DNA from: CAZRAL01 sp964598005
GTDB lineage: Bacteria; Pseudomonadota; Gammaproteobacteria; Burkholderiales; Usitatibacteraceae
NCBI GenBank assembly: GCA_964598005.1
Contig: CAZRAL010000005.1
Location: 1 to 64,000, forward strand
DNA length: 64,000 nucleotides
Direction: 5' to 3'
Shown: positions 1 to 10,300 of the stretch, piece by piece
Layout: every line of letters starts with the position of its first letter
Numbering within the stretch: the first letter of the stretch is position 1
The notes under the pieces: model-generated
Database searches by the model: none
The model's input: the letters and a program-made list of their open reading frames with translations, nothing else
What the model was told of the DNA's origin: nothing
Position numbers and translations under genes: made by a program

Positions 1-378
1 TTGTGTCATTGGCTTTCTTAGCGTTACTGCTACGAAGATTATGAACACGTTCTAAAAACTCAAAACGATGGCGAACATTCGAATAATCTACTCAGCTTGC
101 CAGAGTGTCCATAACGATCTGTGCCGGGTAGGCGGTAGCTTCTGCCCGGCACAATCGAAAGAGTTATGCACCTTTTTACTTTGCACATTTGCATGTTTTA
201 TCTTGAAACAAGAAATCATTTATCCACGCGCCTTTCGAGCCAAAAATGCCTATAAATGCGCACCAATAAACGACTTTTAATCCGTCCAATTCTTGTCTAA
301 ACCAAAAGAAGTAATTTGAGTAAAACGACCTGCTGATCCGCCGAAGCCGCGCAGCTATCGTCAACTTTGTGAGCGGCT
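1..378. other. Left-edge non-coding stretch
   Basis: No convincing gene is seen in these 378 bases. The short open frames have no recognisable family, no good ribosome binding site and overlap each other on both strands. The one clear structure is an 8-bp perfect inverted repeat at 121-152, listed separately. The stretch lies 3' of the S9 peptidase gene, which reads leftward, so it may hold that gene's 3' untranslated region. Confidence 0.5.
121..152. repeat. 8-bp perfect inverted repeat (hairpin)
   Basis: GTGCCGGG at 121-128 is matched by CCCGGCAC at 145-152 with a 16-base loop. No clean T-run follows on either strand, so it is not a typical intrinsic terminator. It may still be a 3'-end or processing hairpin for a gene outside the window or for the S9 peptidase transcript. 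Confidence 0.4.
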
Positions 379-2481
379 TTATTTTTTCTGATTATGTTTT
401 TGGCTACGCAAGCTACGCTTTGCCAACCGTTTCGCAGGTTGATGTTGTTCCAGCCAGGCAAACACTTCACCGTACCACTGCCGCGCATTGGGGGCTTTCA
501 AAATCCAGTGGTTTTCATCGGGGAACCAGACCAGTCTGGCGGGCACGCCGCGTGCCTGAAGGGTGTTGTAGTAGGCCAGCCCGTTGTGGTCGGGTACGCG
601 ATAGTCGAGCGCGCCATGGGTAATCAGCGTCGGGGTATGCATATGGGCGGCGAACGTAATCGGGCTTTGCGCGGCCACCTTGGCCGGGTCCTCCCAATAG
701 GTGGCGTGCAGATCGCGAAAGCGTTGGGTATACGAATCCGCGCTCCAGGTCGCGGTACGGTCATACACACCGGCATGACAAATGTAGGCCCGGTAACGCG
801 AAGGAGCGACGTGACCATTCATCCACGCGACCAGGAATCCCCCGTAGCTGCCGCCGCTTGCATAGATGCGGGTGCGATCCACCCAGGGCTGGGCCAGCAG
901 CCAGTCGGTACCCGCCTCAATATCGATGAGTTCAAGCTGGCCCATGCGACCCATGATGCTGTCGCGAAAGGCGTGACCAAAGCCGCTTGAGCCGTGGTAA
1001 TTGACCAGGGCCACCACATGCCCGCGCGAAGCCAGCAGGTGCGGATTCCAGCGATAGCTAAAGGTATCGCCCGCTGCCGCATACGGGCCGCCGTGAATCA
1101 CCTGCAGCACCGGATGTTTTTTGCCGTGTTTGAAGTGCGGCGGAAAGACCAGCCACATCTGCACGGCATCGCCCAGCGCCCCGCGCAGGGTGACTTCTTC
1201 GGCCCGCCCGAATTGCAGACGTGCCAGCAAGGCATTGTTGAACCGCTCGATGCGTTGCGCCTTAATGCCCGAAGCGTCTTTCTCTTCTGCCAGATGCGCG
1301 GCATGGATCTGCACCGGATGGTGGAGACTGTCGGTTGCGGTGACCAGGACGGGGCGATCAGCGGAACCCGCCACATCGAAGCCCTGCACCCAGCCGCCTT
1401 GGCACACCAACGCGGGCAGTGATCCGCCAAAGTGGCGTCGCCACACATGGCGGCGGCCGCGTGCTTCAGCGGTAAAGTAAACGGCATCGCCCGCAGTGGA
1501 CCAGCGCAAGGGCCCGCTGACGTCATGATCCCAGTCCGCATCCAGCGCCTGCATGCGCCCTGCACGATCAATAACGGCCAATTGGCCCAGCATGGTGTGC
1601 CGCGGTGTTTGTGGCGTGGCAATCGCCGCGATGCTTTTTCCATCCGGGCTAAACCGTGGGAACGCCATGCTCCATTGCGCATCATCAAATAAGGGCCTGA
1701 TCTCGCGCCGGGCGAACGTCAACTCCGCCAGTGCATACCGGTTGCTCGCACATTTTTTGGCCGCAGGATCGTGCATGAACACCAGACGCCGCCCGTCGGG
1801 GCTGATATCAAACATTTCCGCGCTGAGGTCCGCGCGCGGTAATTCGTAACCGGTGCCTTCGAGCAGATCGGTCGTTTGACCGGTTTCAATGTTCATGCGC
1901 AGCAAATGCGCCACACGGCCCATCGGCAGATTATGATCCCAATACCGGTAGTAACCTTCGCTGGTGGCATAGCCGCTTTCCTGACGCTTGCTGAACGCCA
2001 TGTAGCGTTTGTTTTGCGCCTTGAAGCCTTTCAATTCCGGCCACACCCAGGCGACAGCGATGAGGTGCTTGCCGTCCGGCATCCACCTGAAAACCTCGAC
2101 GCCCATCGCGATATCGCTTACGCGCCGTGCCTCACCCCCATCAACCGGGATCACATACAGTTGCGGCGTTTCATCCCGCCCCTGATCGTGATGGCGGTTG
2201 GCGATAAAGGCGATGCGCTTTCCTTCAGGCGACCATGCAGGCTGGACATCCTTATCACCGCCGGTGGTGAGCGATCGGGGAGTGCCGCCCGCGGTCGACA
2301 GCAGCCACAATTGCGTGGAGGTTTTATTGGTCGATTTATCGTAACGGGTTCGCGCACAAACAGCCCGACTGCCATCGGGTGCCAATGCAAGGCTCGACAG
2401 GCGCTCTATTTCCCATAGGGTATCGACGCAAAGGCGGGAGGGTGAAGGTGAGGAAGATGATGATGGTTTTGTGGCTGGCAT
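379..2481 (-). CDS. S9 family serine peptidase (acylaminoacyl-peptidase/prolyl oligopeptidase type)
   Basis: A 700-residue protein with the two-part architecture of S9 peptidases. The N-terminal ~430 residues form a beta-propeller with TolB/WD-like repeats (several SPDG or SPEG turns). The C-terminal ~260 residues are an alpha/beta hydrolase. The nucleophile lies in GGSYGG (Ser545), the acid is probably the Asp in THGALDYRVP and the base the His in PDENHW. This family removes dipeptides or acylated residues from peptides. No signal peptide is evident, so it is probably cytoplasmic. The Ser-rich N-terminus is low complexity. The start lacks a clear ribosome binding site. The gene stands alone, divergent from the DUF1428 gene. 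Confidence 0.9.
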   Translation of the reverse strand: MPATKPSSSSSPSPSRLCVDTLWEIERLSSLALAPDGSRAVCARTRYDKSTNKTSTQLWLLSTAGGTPRSLTTGGDKDVQPAWSPEGKRIAFIANRHHDQGRDETPQLYVIPVDGGEARRVSDIAMGVEVFRWMPDGKHLIAVAWVWPELKGFKAQNKRYMAFSKRQESGYATSEGYYRYWDHNLPMGRVAHLLRMNIETGQTTDLLEGTGYELPRADLSAEMFDISPDGRRLVFMHDPAAKKCASNRYALAELTFARREIRPLFDDAQWSMAFPRFSPDGKSIAAIATPQTPRHTMLGQLAVIDRAGRMQALDADWDHDVSGPLRWSTAGDAVYFTAEARGRRHVWRRHFGGSLPALVCQGGWVQGFDVAGSADRPVLVTATDSLHHPVQIHAAHLAEEKDASGIKAQRIERFNNALLARLQFGRAEEVTLRGALGDAVQMWLVFPPHFKHGKKHPVLQVIHGGPYAAAGDTFSYRWNPHLLASRGHVVALVNYHGSSGFGHAFRDSIMGRMGQLELIDIEAGTDWLLAQPWVDRTRIYASGGSYGGFLVAWMNGHVAPSRYRAYICHAGVYDRTATWSADSYTQRFRDLHATYWEDPAKVAAQSPITFAAHMHTPTLITHGALDYRVPDHNGLAYYNTLQARGVPARLVWFPDENHWILKAPNARQWYGEVFAWLEQHQPAKRLAKRSLRSQKHNQKK

Positions 2482-2611
2482 TGAATATCAAAGAAGAAAA
2501 AAGCGCATAAACGCTGCTCGAAGTTTGCATTAGATACCAAAGTTGCACATCGCGAAACACCCCTGTTTCCGTTAAGATGTTTATTCATTCATAACATTGA
2601 GGAGAACAACA

Positions 2612-2974
2612 ATGGCCAAATATGTAGATGGGTTTGTATTGCCGGTGCCCAGGAAAAATCTCGACGCCTATCGCCGCATGGCACGCAAGGCCAGCAAGGT
2701 GTGGCGCGATCACGGTGCACTGGAATATGTGGAATGCGTCGCCGACGATGTAAAGCCGGGCAAATACACCTCATTCCCGCAAAGCGTAAAACTGAAAGCC
2801 GATGAGGTGGTGGTGTTTGCCTATATCGTTTACAAGTCGCGCGCGCAGCGCGACAAGGTGAACAAGCTGGTCATGGCCGACCCGCGCCTGAATGAAATGA
2901 TGGACCCGAAGTCGATGCCCTTCGACGGCAAACGCATGTTCTGGGGCGGCTTCAAATCGATCGTGGAAGCGTAA
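2612..2974 (+). CDS. DUF1428 family protein (YbaA-like)
   Basis: A 120-residue soluble protein matching DUF1428, the family of E. coli YbaA. Recognisable features are the opening YVDGFVLPVP, the central EYVECVADD and the C-terminal MPFDGKRMFWGGF. The family has a ferredoxin-like alpha/beta dimer fold and no established reaction. An in-frame TTG at 2597 would add five residues. ATG 2612 is preferred because GAGGAG at 2599-2604 sits seven bases upstream. It is divergent from the S9 peptidase gene, with 130 bp between start codons that should hold both promoters. Confidence 0.9.
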   Translation: MAKYVDGFVLPVPRKNLDAYRRMARKASKVWRDHGALEYVECVADDVKPGKYTSFPQSVKLKADEVVVFAYIVYKSRAQRDKVNKLVMADPRLNEMMDPKSMPFDGKRMFWGGFKSIVEA

Positions 2975-3044
2975 GCAAGTCTCGCCCGTATAAGCGAAAG
3001 CACGCTGGCTTTACCGCAGCGTAGCCTCATAACGTTCATGAATA

Positions 3045-4496
3045 TCAACGCGCGTGATGCGAATGATCGGCAACCGCATGCGCGCTGTGCTCGTGCGGCC
3101 GCGAGAGCAGCGAGCCGCCCACCATGCCGGCCAGCGCCATGAGTATGCCGGCCAGTTGCGCCGGAAAATCCTCGGCCAGCGGGGTCAGCAAAAACAGTAG
3201 CCAGGTGGTAATGCCCAGCACAATCGAACCAATGGCGCCGTAACGGGTGGCACGCTTCCAGTACAGTCCGCAGACTAGCGGAATGAAGGCACCGACCAGT
3301 GTGACCTGATAAGCGCTGGAAACCATTTCGTAAATCGGCGTGCCTTTCATCTTGATGGCATAGGCCAGCACACAGGCAGTGAAGATCACCAGCGTCACGC
3401 GAAAGGCAAACAACTCCTGTTTGTCGGTGAGGCCGGGGCGCAAATGCTTGTAAATGTTTTCGACAAAACTGGTCGAGGGCGCCAGCAGGGTGGCTGATGA
3501 AGTGGATTTAATGGCCGAGAGCAACGCGCCGAAAAAGAACACCTGCGCCACGAACGGCATATGATTCATGATCAGGGTTGGCAGTATTTTTTGCGGATCG
3601 TTGGCGAGAAATTCCTTGGTCTGATCGGGCATGACAATTACCGCGCACGCCACGATAAACATCGGTACGAAGGCAAAGGCCAGGTAGCACAGGCCGCCAA
3701 TCACCGCACCGCGCGAGGCGGTCTTGGCATCCTTGGCCGCCATCACGCGCTGAAAAACGTCCTGCTGCGGAATCGAGCCCAGCATCATGGTGATGCCCGC
3801 AGCGAAAAAGAACAGCAAATCCTTGAGCTTTGGTTCCGGAAAAAAACGGAACCAGTCGTTGCTCTGCGCCAGCGCCAGCACCTTGTCCGGGCCGCCGGCC
3901 AGATCGCTGGCCATCACCGCAATCGCACCCAGCCCTAAAATCAAAACGATCATCTGGATAAAATCGGTCCACGCCACCGCCAGCATGCCGCCAAAGATCA
4001 CATAAATCAGTACCGAGAGCGTGCCGATAATCATGCCGGTTTCCGCGCTGATGGCGCCACCACTCACCAGGCTGAACACCAGGCCCAGCGCGGTGATCTG
4101 CGCGGCTACCCAGCCCAGATAGCTGAGAATAATGGCCAGCGAACAAAAAATTTCAACGCTCTTGCCGTAGCGTTTGCGGTAAAAATCACCGATGGTCAGC
4201 AGATTCATCCGGTACAGTTTTGCGGCAAAAAACAGCCCCACGAAAACCAGACACATCGAGGCCCCGAACGGGTCTTCGACCACGCTGTTCAGCCCGCCCT
4301 GTACAAACTTGGCGCTGATGCCCAGCACTGTTTCGGCGCCGAACCAGGTGGCAAACGTGGTGGTGATAATCATAATCAAAGGCAGGCTGCGCCCGGCAAG
4401 CGCAAAATCGGTAGAGGTTTTGATGCGGGTGCCCGCATACATCCCGATCGCCAGTGTTCCCACCAGATAAAGCACGACAAATCCGAGTAAGCTCAT
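3045..4496 (-). CDS. Sodium:solute symporter (SSS family)
   Basis: A 483-residue polytopic membrane protein of the SSS family (PutP/PanF/SGLT type), with about 13 hydrophobic segments. The N-terminal loop FALAGRSLP, the ATWFGAETVLG segment in helix 2 and GGMLAVAWTDFIQ in the middle are family hallmarks. It should import a small solute with Na+. The substrate cannot be read from sequence, since the family carries proline, pantothenate, sugars and monocarboxylates. The C-terminal tail holds a His-rich stretch (HEHSAHAVADHSHH) that could bind metal. GAGGA lies about seven bases before the ATG. It is convergent with the DUF1428 gene. Confidence 0.88.
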   Translation of the reverse strand: MSLLGFVVLYLVGTLAIGMYAGTRIKTSTDFALAGRSLPLIMIITTTFATWFGAETVLGISAKFVQGGLNSVVEDPFGASMCLVFVGLFFAAKLYRMNLLTIGDFYRKRYGKSVEIFCSLAIILSYLGWVAAQITALGLVFSLVSGGAISAETGMIIGTLSVLIYVIFGGMLAVAWTDFIQMIVLILGLGAIAVMASDLAGGPDKVLALAQSNDWFRFFPEPKLKDLLFFFAAGITMMLGSIPQQDVFQRVMAAKDAKTASRGAVIGGLCYLAFAFVPMFIVACAVIVMPDQTKEFLANDPQKILPTLIMNHMPFVAQVFFFGALLSAIKSTSSATLLAPSTSFVENIYKHLRPGLTDKQELFAFRVTLVIFTACVLAYAIKMKGTPIYEMVSSAYQVTLVGAFIPLVCGLYWKRATRYGAIGSIVLGITTWLLFLLTPLAEDFPAQLAGILMALAGMVGGSLLSRPHEHSAHAVADHSHHAR

Positions 4497-4554
4497 GATG
4501 AAATCCTCAAATGCTATTGATAGAAATCGCCGACCGGCAGTCTAACAGAGCAGG

Positions 4555-6102
4555 CTAACTATTGGGGAACTGGTAAAGCAGATATATGTACGCACTGGCG
4601 ATCAAGGCCAGCACCACGACCAGCGCCACCAATACATTCGATTGCCGGCGCTGGGTCTGCTCCAGCCGGTCGATGGCTTTTTCCAGTCGCTCCACGGGGT
4701 CGCTGGTCAGTGCCTTGTGCACCAGGCGCGGCAACTGCGGCAGGGTTGCCATCCACTGCGGGCCCTCGCGACGCAACTGGTTGATGAAGCCACGCCAACC
4801 GATTTGCTCGTTCATCCAGCGCTCTAGAATCGGCTGGGCCACCGGGCGCAGATCGAGCTCGGGGTAAAGCTGCCGCCCTAAGCCTTCGACCTGCAGCAGC
4901 GTTTTTTGCAGTAACACCAGCTGCGGCTGAATTTCCATGCGAAAGCGGCGCGAAACCTCGAACAGGCGCAGCAGCACATTGCCAAAATAAATTTCCTTCA
5001 ACGGCTTATCGAAAATCGGCTCGCACACGCTGCGAATGGCGCTCTCGAATTCGTCCACCCGCGTATCGGCGGGCACCCAGCCTGCATCCAGATGCGCCAC
5101 CGCGACGGCCTTGTAATCGCGCTGGAAAAAAGCCGCGAAATTGCGCGCCAGATAATGTTTATCCGCCTCGGAGAGCGTACCCATGATGCCGAAATCGACA
5201 CCTGAATAAATACCGTCGCGGCGCACGAAAATATTGCCGGGGTGCATATCGGCGTGAAAAAAACCATCGCGGAAAACCTGGGTAAAAAAGATTTTCACGC
5301 CATCAGCGGCCAGCCGTGCAATGTCGATGTGGTGCGCTTTTAACTGCGCAATATCGTTGACCGGAATGGCGTCGATCTTTTCCATCACCATCACCTCATG
5401 GTGGCAATAATCGAAATACACCTCGGGCACATAAAGCAGGCGGCCATCGGCAAAATTGCGCCGCAGGCAGGAGGCATTGGCGGCCTCGCGGATCAAATCC
5501 AGCTCGTCGCACAGTGTCGAGGCGAACTCCTTCACCACGGCGCGTGGGCGCAGGCGCGGGCCATCCTCAAAGGCGCTCTCAACAAAATCCGCCACCACAT
5601 AAAGCAACTGAATATCTTTTTCGATGGTTTCCGCGATATGCGGGCGCAATATTTTTACCGCCACCTCGCGCCTGGCCAGCTTGCCGCTGCCCAAGGTCGC
5701 AAAATGCACCTGCGCCACCGAGGCGCTGGCAACGGGGGTCAAATCGAAGGCGCTGAAGATTTCGCCATACGGCCTGCCGTACGTGCGGTTCAGCACCGCC
5801 ACCACATCGGTTGCGGGAAATGGCGGCACCTGATCCTGCAACCGGGCCAGCTCCTGCGCAATATCGGTAGGCACCAGATCGGGACGGGTGGAAAGGATTT
5901 GCCCGAACTTGACAAAAATCGGCCCCAAACTTTCCAGCGCCTGACGCAACCGCACGGCGCGTGGCGCGCTGAAGCGGCGCCAGAAAAACAACACCGCAAA
6001 TAAACGCGCCAACAGGTGTGAACGCTGGTGACCAGCGAGGAACTCATCGAGGCCATAACGGACCACGACAGAAAATATTTTCAAAAAACGGAAGAGGCGC
6101 AT
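4555..6102 (-). CDS. ubiB: UbiB, ABC1-family kinase-like ubiquinone biosynthesis protein
   Basis: A 515-residue protein of the UbiB/ADCK family, which supports aerobic ubiquinone synthesis and ubiquinone precursor handling at the membrane. Family signatures are visible: the KxGQ motif (FVKFGQILSTRPD), the Ala-rich nucleotide loop ASVAQVHFA, the catalytic-loop region HADMHPGNIFV and the metal-binding DFG-like VDFGIMG. The C-terminus carries a hydrophobic anchor (about residues 488-510), as in E. coli UbiB. Length is close to the 546 residues of E. coli. It is separated here from ubiE/ubiJ, its usual partners. Other ubiquinone genes lie at 24.4 kb (coq7) and 36.6-38.9 kb. Confidence 0.93.
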   Translation of the reverse strand: MRLFRFLKIFSVVVRYGLDEFLAGHQRSHLLARLFAVLFFWRRFSAPRAVRLRQALESLGPIFVKFGQILSTRPDLVPTDIAQELARLQDQVPPFPATDVVAVLNRTYGRPYGEIFSAFDLTPVASASVAQVHFATLGSGKLARREVAVKILRPHIAETIEKDIQLLYVVADFVESAFEDGPRLRPRAVVKEFASTLCDELDLIREAANASCLRRNFADGRLLYVPEVYFDYCHHEVMVMEKIDAIPVNDIAQLKAHHIDIARLAADGVKIFFTQVFRDGFFHADMHPGNIFVRRDGIYSGVDFGIMGTLSEADKHYLARNFAAFFQRDYKAVAVAHLDAGWVPADTRVDEFESAIRSVCEPIFDKPLKEIYFGNVLLRLFEVSRRFRMEIQPQLVLLQKTLLQVEGLGRQLYPELDLRPVAQPILERWMNEQIGWRGFINQLRREGPQWMATLPQLPRLVHKALTSDPVERLEKAIDRLEQTQRRQSNVLVALVVVLALIASAYIYLLYQFPNS

Positions 6103-6232
6103 GAAGCGGCGATTTTACCCGGTCTAGCGCATGGCAAGCCAGAAAAGTCTTACTGTTCATCTCTGTCTATTTTTAGAGGGGCTTACGAAAGTGTCTTACC
6201 TAATCCCACATAATCGTTAAACCAGTAGCAGA

Positions 6233-7135
6233 TCAACGCGTACGCATGCCCAGAATGGCGGCGCCCACGATCAACGCCGTTGCCAGCACCATGCTGAAAT
6301 CGAGCGTGCAGCCGCTGACCCACACGAGCAGCAGGGTGCTGGCGCAGGGAGTGAGGTAGCTCAGGATGCCGATCTGTCGCGCATCGCCCAGCTTAAGTGC
6401 CTTGTCCCAAAGATAAAACGCGATGCCCAGCGGCCCGAAACCAATCAGCCCTATCAGCCCCCAATCGTGGGCGGACAGCATGAATACTGCGGGCGGCTCG
6501 AACAATGCATGACACAACAGCGCCAGCAGGCCGGACACCAGACAAAACAATCCGACGGCAGCCGTGGGGAAGGGTGCAATGCGTTTGGTGCCCAGCGAAT
6601 AAGTGGCCCAGATAAATGCCGCCCCCAGCGCCGCCAGATAGCCGCCGATGTATTCGCTTCTTAGCGCATGAACTTTTTCACCACCGCCCAGAATTGCAAT
6701 CGCCGCGCCGGAAAACCCCATGCACGCGGCAAGGGCGTGCTTCCACGTCAGCCGGGCGTCGCGTAGGATCAGCGGTGAAAGCACCACGATCAATAGCGGC
6801 CACAAATAGTTGATGAGATTGGCTTCCACGGGCGGGGCATGGCGTAATGCAATGAACAGCAACAGGTGATAACCGAACAGGCCGTAGACGCCCAGCGCCA
6901 GTGTGGCGAGCGGGAGCTTCCATTCGCGTATGCGAAACCACCCCGGCACGCTGCCGATGGTCAATGCCAGACCGGTCAACAAAAACGGCGGCAGATGTTT
7001 GAGCGCCACGCCCATGGCCGCCAATGTGGCCCACAAGGCGATGGTGCCCAGCGCATAGAAAGTGGCGACTGATTTGGCAGACATAAGCAGGTGATTATCC
7101 GGCATCGTGTCGGGTTTTCCTATTGGCCTACCCAT
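6233..7135 (-). CDS. EamA/DMT-superfamily transporter
   Basis: A 300-residue protein with about ten hydrophobic segments arranged as two EamA repeats, typical of drug/metabolite transporters such as YddG or RhaT-like exporters. The FIWATYSLGTKR segment in the middle and the LTPCASTLLLVW segment near the end match the second EamA repeat. The substrate is unknown; amino acid or metabolite export is the usual guess. The first ATG (7135) has no clear ribosome binding site. ATGs at 7105 and 7084 are possible starts, and the last begins just before the first helix. Confidence 0.85.
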   Translation of the reverse strand: MGRPIGKPDTMPDNHLLMSAKSVATFYALGTIALWATLAAMGVALKHLPPFLLTGLALTIGSVPGWFRIREWKLPLATLALGVYGLFGYHLLLFIALRHAPPVEANLINYLWPLLIVVLSPLILRDARLTWKHALAACMGFSGAAIAILGGGEKVHALRSEYIGGYLAALGAAFIWATYSLGTKRIAPFPTAAVGLFCLVSGLLALLCHALFEPPAVFMLSAHDWGLIGLIGFGPLGIAFYLWDKALKLGDARQIGILSYLTPCASTLLLVWVSGCTLDFSMVLATALIVGAAILGMRTR

Positions 7136-7313
7136 CTACAGGTGGGCCAGGGAACAGATGATAAGGGTGCCATCGCCTCAATCTAATCGCGCCCACGCCA
7201 CAATTTCGACATAATCGATGCACTGCCCCCACAATTCTCCCTCAATCGCCTGTTATGCTGGCTCTCATTCGTCATTTTTGGCGTGGTGCATTGTTGTATA
7301 AAAGGAGGAAGTC

Positions 7314-10300
7314 ATGAAGCTCATCACCAATATGTGCTGTCTTGCCGGCAAGGCGGGACGCGGGTTTGCACGGCTGCTGGGGCGTTTACTTTCGCCCGTA
7401 TTGGGCAATGTGGCCTGGAGTGCGCCACCCTGGGGACGATGGGTCGGCCGGCAAATCGGCGCGGCAGGGCGCTGGTGTACCACTCATCCCAAACACACGG
7501 GTGCGATGCTCCTGCTATTGGCGATACTTTCTGCAGGCGGTGTGTATGGATACAAATGGTGGCAAGCGCGGCCCAAGCCGATTGAAGTCAAGCTCACGAT
7601 ACAAAATCCGGCGCGTACACCGATCGAAAATGAAGATGAAAATGACCGCGGCCCACGGCCTTTAATCGTGCAATTCGAACAATCCGTGGCGCCGCTTTCA
7701 ATGGCCGGCAAGGACGTGCCCAGCGGTATCAATATCTCGCCGCCACTTGAAGGAAAATGGAAATGGATAAACGACAAGGAAATTGAATTCCAGCCCAAGG
7801 AAGACTGGCCGGTTGGCGCGACGCACGAAATCGAATTCGACCAATCGGCGCTGGCTCCACACATCCGTCTCGCGACGTATAAACCAAAATTCCAGACGCC
7901 TGCGTTTATCGCCAAAGTATCGCGTTCGCAGTTCTATCAGGATCCAACCAATGCGATGCTGAAAAAAGCGGTATTCGATATCAACTTCACGCATCCCGTA
8001 AACGCTGCAGAACTGGAGAAACGGATCGAGCTCAATCTCGCCGGGCAAGCCGAAGGCATCTGGGGCGTGGGACGGGAACGCAGCAAATTTACCGTCAGTT
8101 ACGACAAGCTCAAGCTGAATGCCTATATCCACTCCGAAAATCTTGCAACGCCACAGGAAGACAGCAGCATCGAATTGAAAATAGAGAAAGGCATGATGGC
8201 AGCCCGTGCCGGCCAGCCGTTCGATAAAGCACTTTCACAGAAGATACGTGTCCCTGGATTGGCAAGTCTCAGCGTGCGTGAGCTCGCGGTGAATGTGGCG
8301 CAAAGCGCCAAAAGCGAGCCCGAGCAAATCGTGACGGTCGGCCTTTCGGCCAGCACGCTGGAAAAAGATATCAAGGGCGCCACCTCGGCCTGGCTGCTGC
8401 CGGTCTACAACCCCAGGACAAAAAAAGAAGAACGCAACGGGCCGTATGACTGGAGTAACCCGAAAGAAATTACCGAAGAATTGTTGAAGGAATCGACCAA
8501 GGTCGACCTCGCGCTCATCGCTGCCGAGAAAGAGCACGGCGAGAACCATGTTTTCAAATTCAATGCGCCGATTGGCCGCTACATGTACCTGCAGGTCGAG
8601 CGCGGCATGAAATCGTTCGGCGGCTATGTGCTGGCCAAACGTGCGCAAAGCGTGATGCGGATTCCACCATTCCCGGCGCAGCTCAATATTCTCGGGCAAG
8701 GCGCACTGCTGGCCATGAGCGGCGAGAAAAAAGTTGCGATTCTGGTGCGCGATCTGCCGGGGGTGAAGATGGATATTGGACGCATCCTTCCGGCGCAGCT
8801 GCAGCACCTGGTGACGCAATCGGAAGGCAATTTTGACAAACCGCAATTCATCCACGCCTTCGGCATTGACAACCTGTCCGAGCGCTTCGAGAAGAAAATT
8901 CCGCTGCCCCGCCTGAAACAGGGCAAGGCGCATTACGAGGCACTTAACCTCGGTGATTACCTCAAGAAAGACGGAGCAGAAAAACGCGGCATTTTCCTGC
9001 TGCGCGTGCAGGGCTACGATCCGAAGCTGGATCAGAAAACGATCAAGAAAGACGACGACGAGCCAGCCGACCCGGATGAGCCAGACGCGAACACAGCACA
9101 AGCGCGCGAAGATCAAATCGAACCGTCCGAGCGCGAGGATTTCCGCCTGCTGCTGGTGACCGATCTCGGCATTCTGGTGAAACGCTCGCTCGACGGTACG
9201 CAGGATGTATTCGTGCAATCCATCGCCACCGGCCTTCCCGTCGCTGGCGCGGAAGTGGAAGTGGTCGGCAAAAACGGACTGACGCTAGTCTCGCAAACTA
9301 CGGATGCCACGGGCCGCGCGCAATTCAACAAACTCGAAAATCTCTCGCGTGAGCGGTCACCGTTGATGTATCTGGTGAAAAAGGCAGGCGACATGAGCTT
9401 CCTGCCGCTTAACCGTGCCGATCGAGGATTGGATTTTTCGCGCTTTGATGTCGGCGGTATTCGCAATACGCTGCAGCCGGGAACCTTGTCGGCCTATCTG
9501 TTTTCGGATCGCGGCATTTACCGGCCGGGCGACGCGATCAATATTGGCATGATCGTTAAAGCGGCGAGCTGGGCCAAGTCGGTCGCGGGCATTCCGCTTG
9601 AAGTCGAGGTCACCGACCCACGCGGGCTTTCGGTCAAGCGCGAAAAAATCAAGCTCGGTGTGGGTGGCTTCAATGAACTTAACTACACCACACAGGAGAC
9701 TTCACCCACGGGCAACTACACCGTCAATCTCTACACGGTGAAGGACGGCCAGGCTTATACCCTACTCGGCTCGGTAACGGTACGGGTGCAGGAATTTCTG
9801 CCGGATCGCATGAAGGTGGTGGCCAAGCTTTCCACCGAAGTGGCTGAAGGCTGGGTCTCGCCAAGTGAGTTAAAGGGCAAGGTCAATGTGCAAAATCTCT
9901 TCGGCACGCCGGCCACCAACCGGCGCGTTGAAGGTACGCTGACGTTGCAGCCCGCGTACCCGGCGTTCCGCAGTTATCCTGACCATCGTTTCTACGATCC
10001 GCTGCGGGCCAAAGAGGGCTATTCGGATAAATTGGCCGATGACACCACGGATGATGAAGGCAATGCGGTATTTGAATTTGGCCTGGACCGCTATGCGCGT
10101 GCCACCTATCGCCTGCACTTTCTGGCCCGCGCTTTCGAGCCGGAGGGCGGCCGCAGTGTCGCGGCGGATACGGCGATGCTGGTGTCAGAGTTGCCGTACC
10201 TGGTCGGGTTCAAGCCGGATGGTGAGTTGAGTTACGTTTCGCGTGGCTCGGTACGCACCGTCAATCTGGTTGTCATCGATTCGAAAGCGAAAAAGATTGC

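Noticed and set aside
220..228. Single DnaA-box-like 9-mer TTATCCACG near the left edge
   Set aside because: One mismatched box alone is expected by chance.
379..2481. Long opposite-strand frames across the S9 peptidase, UbiB and other minus-strand genes
   Set aside because: They are complementary-strand shadows with no domain content; the sense proteins have catalytic motifs.
8235..9218. 327-residue minus-strand frame inside the macroglobulin gene
   Set aside because: Antisense shadow of a well-supported 1990-residue protein; no start signal or family.
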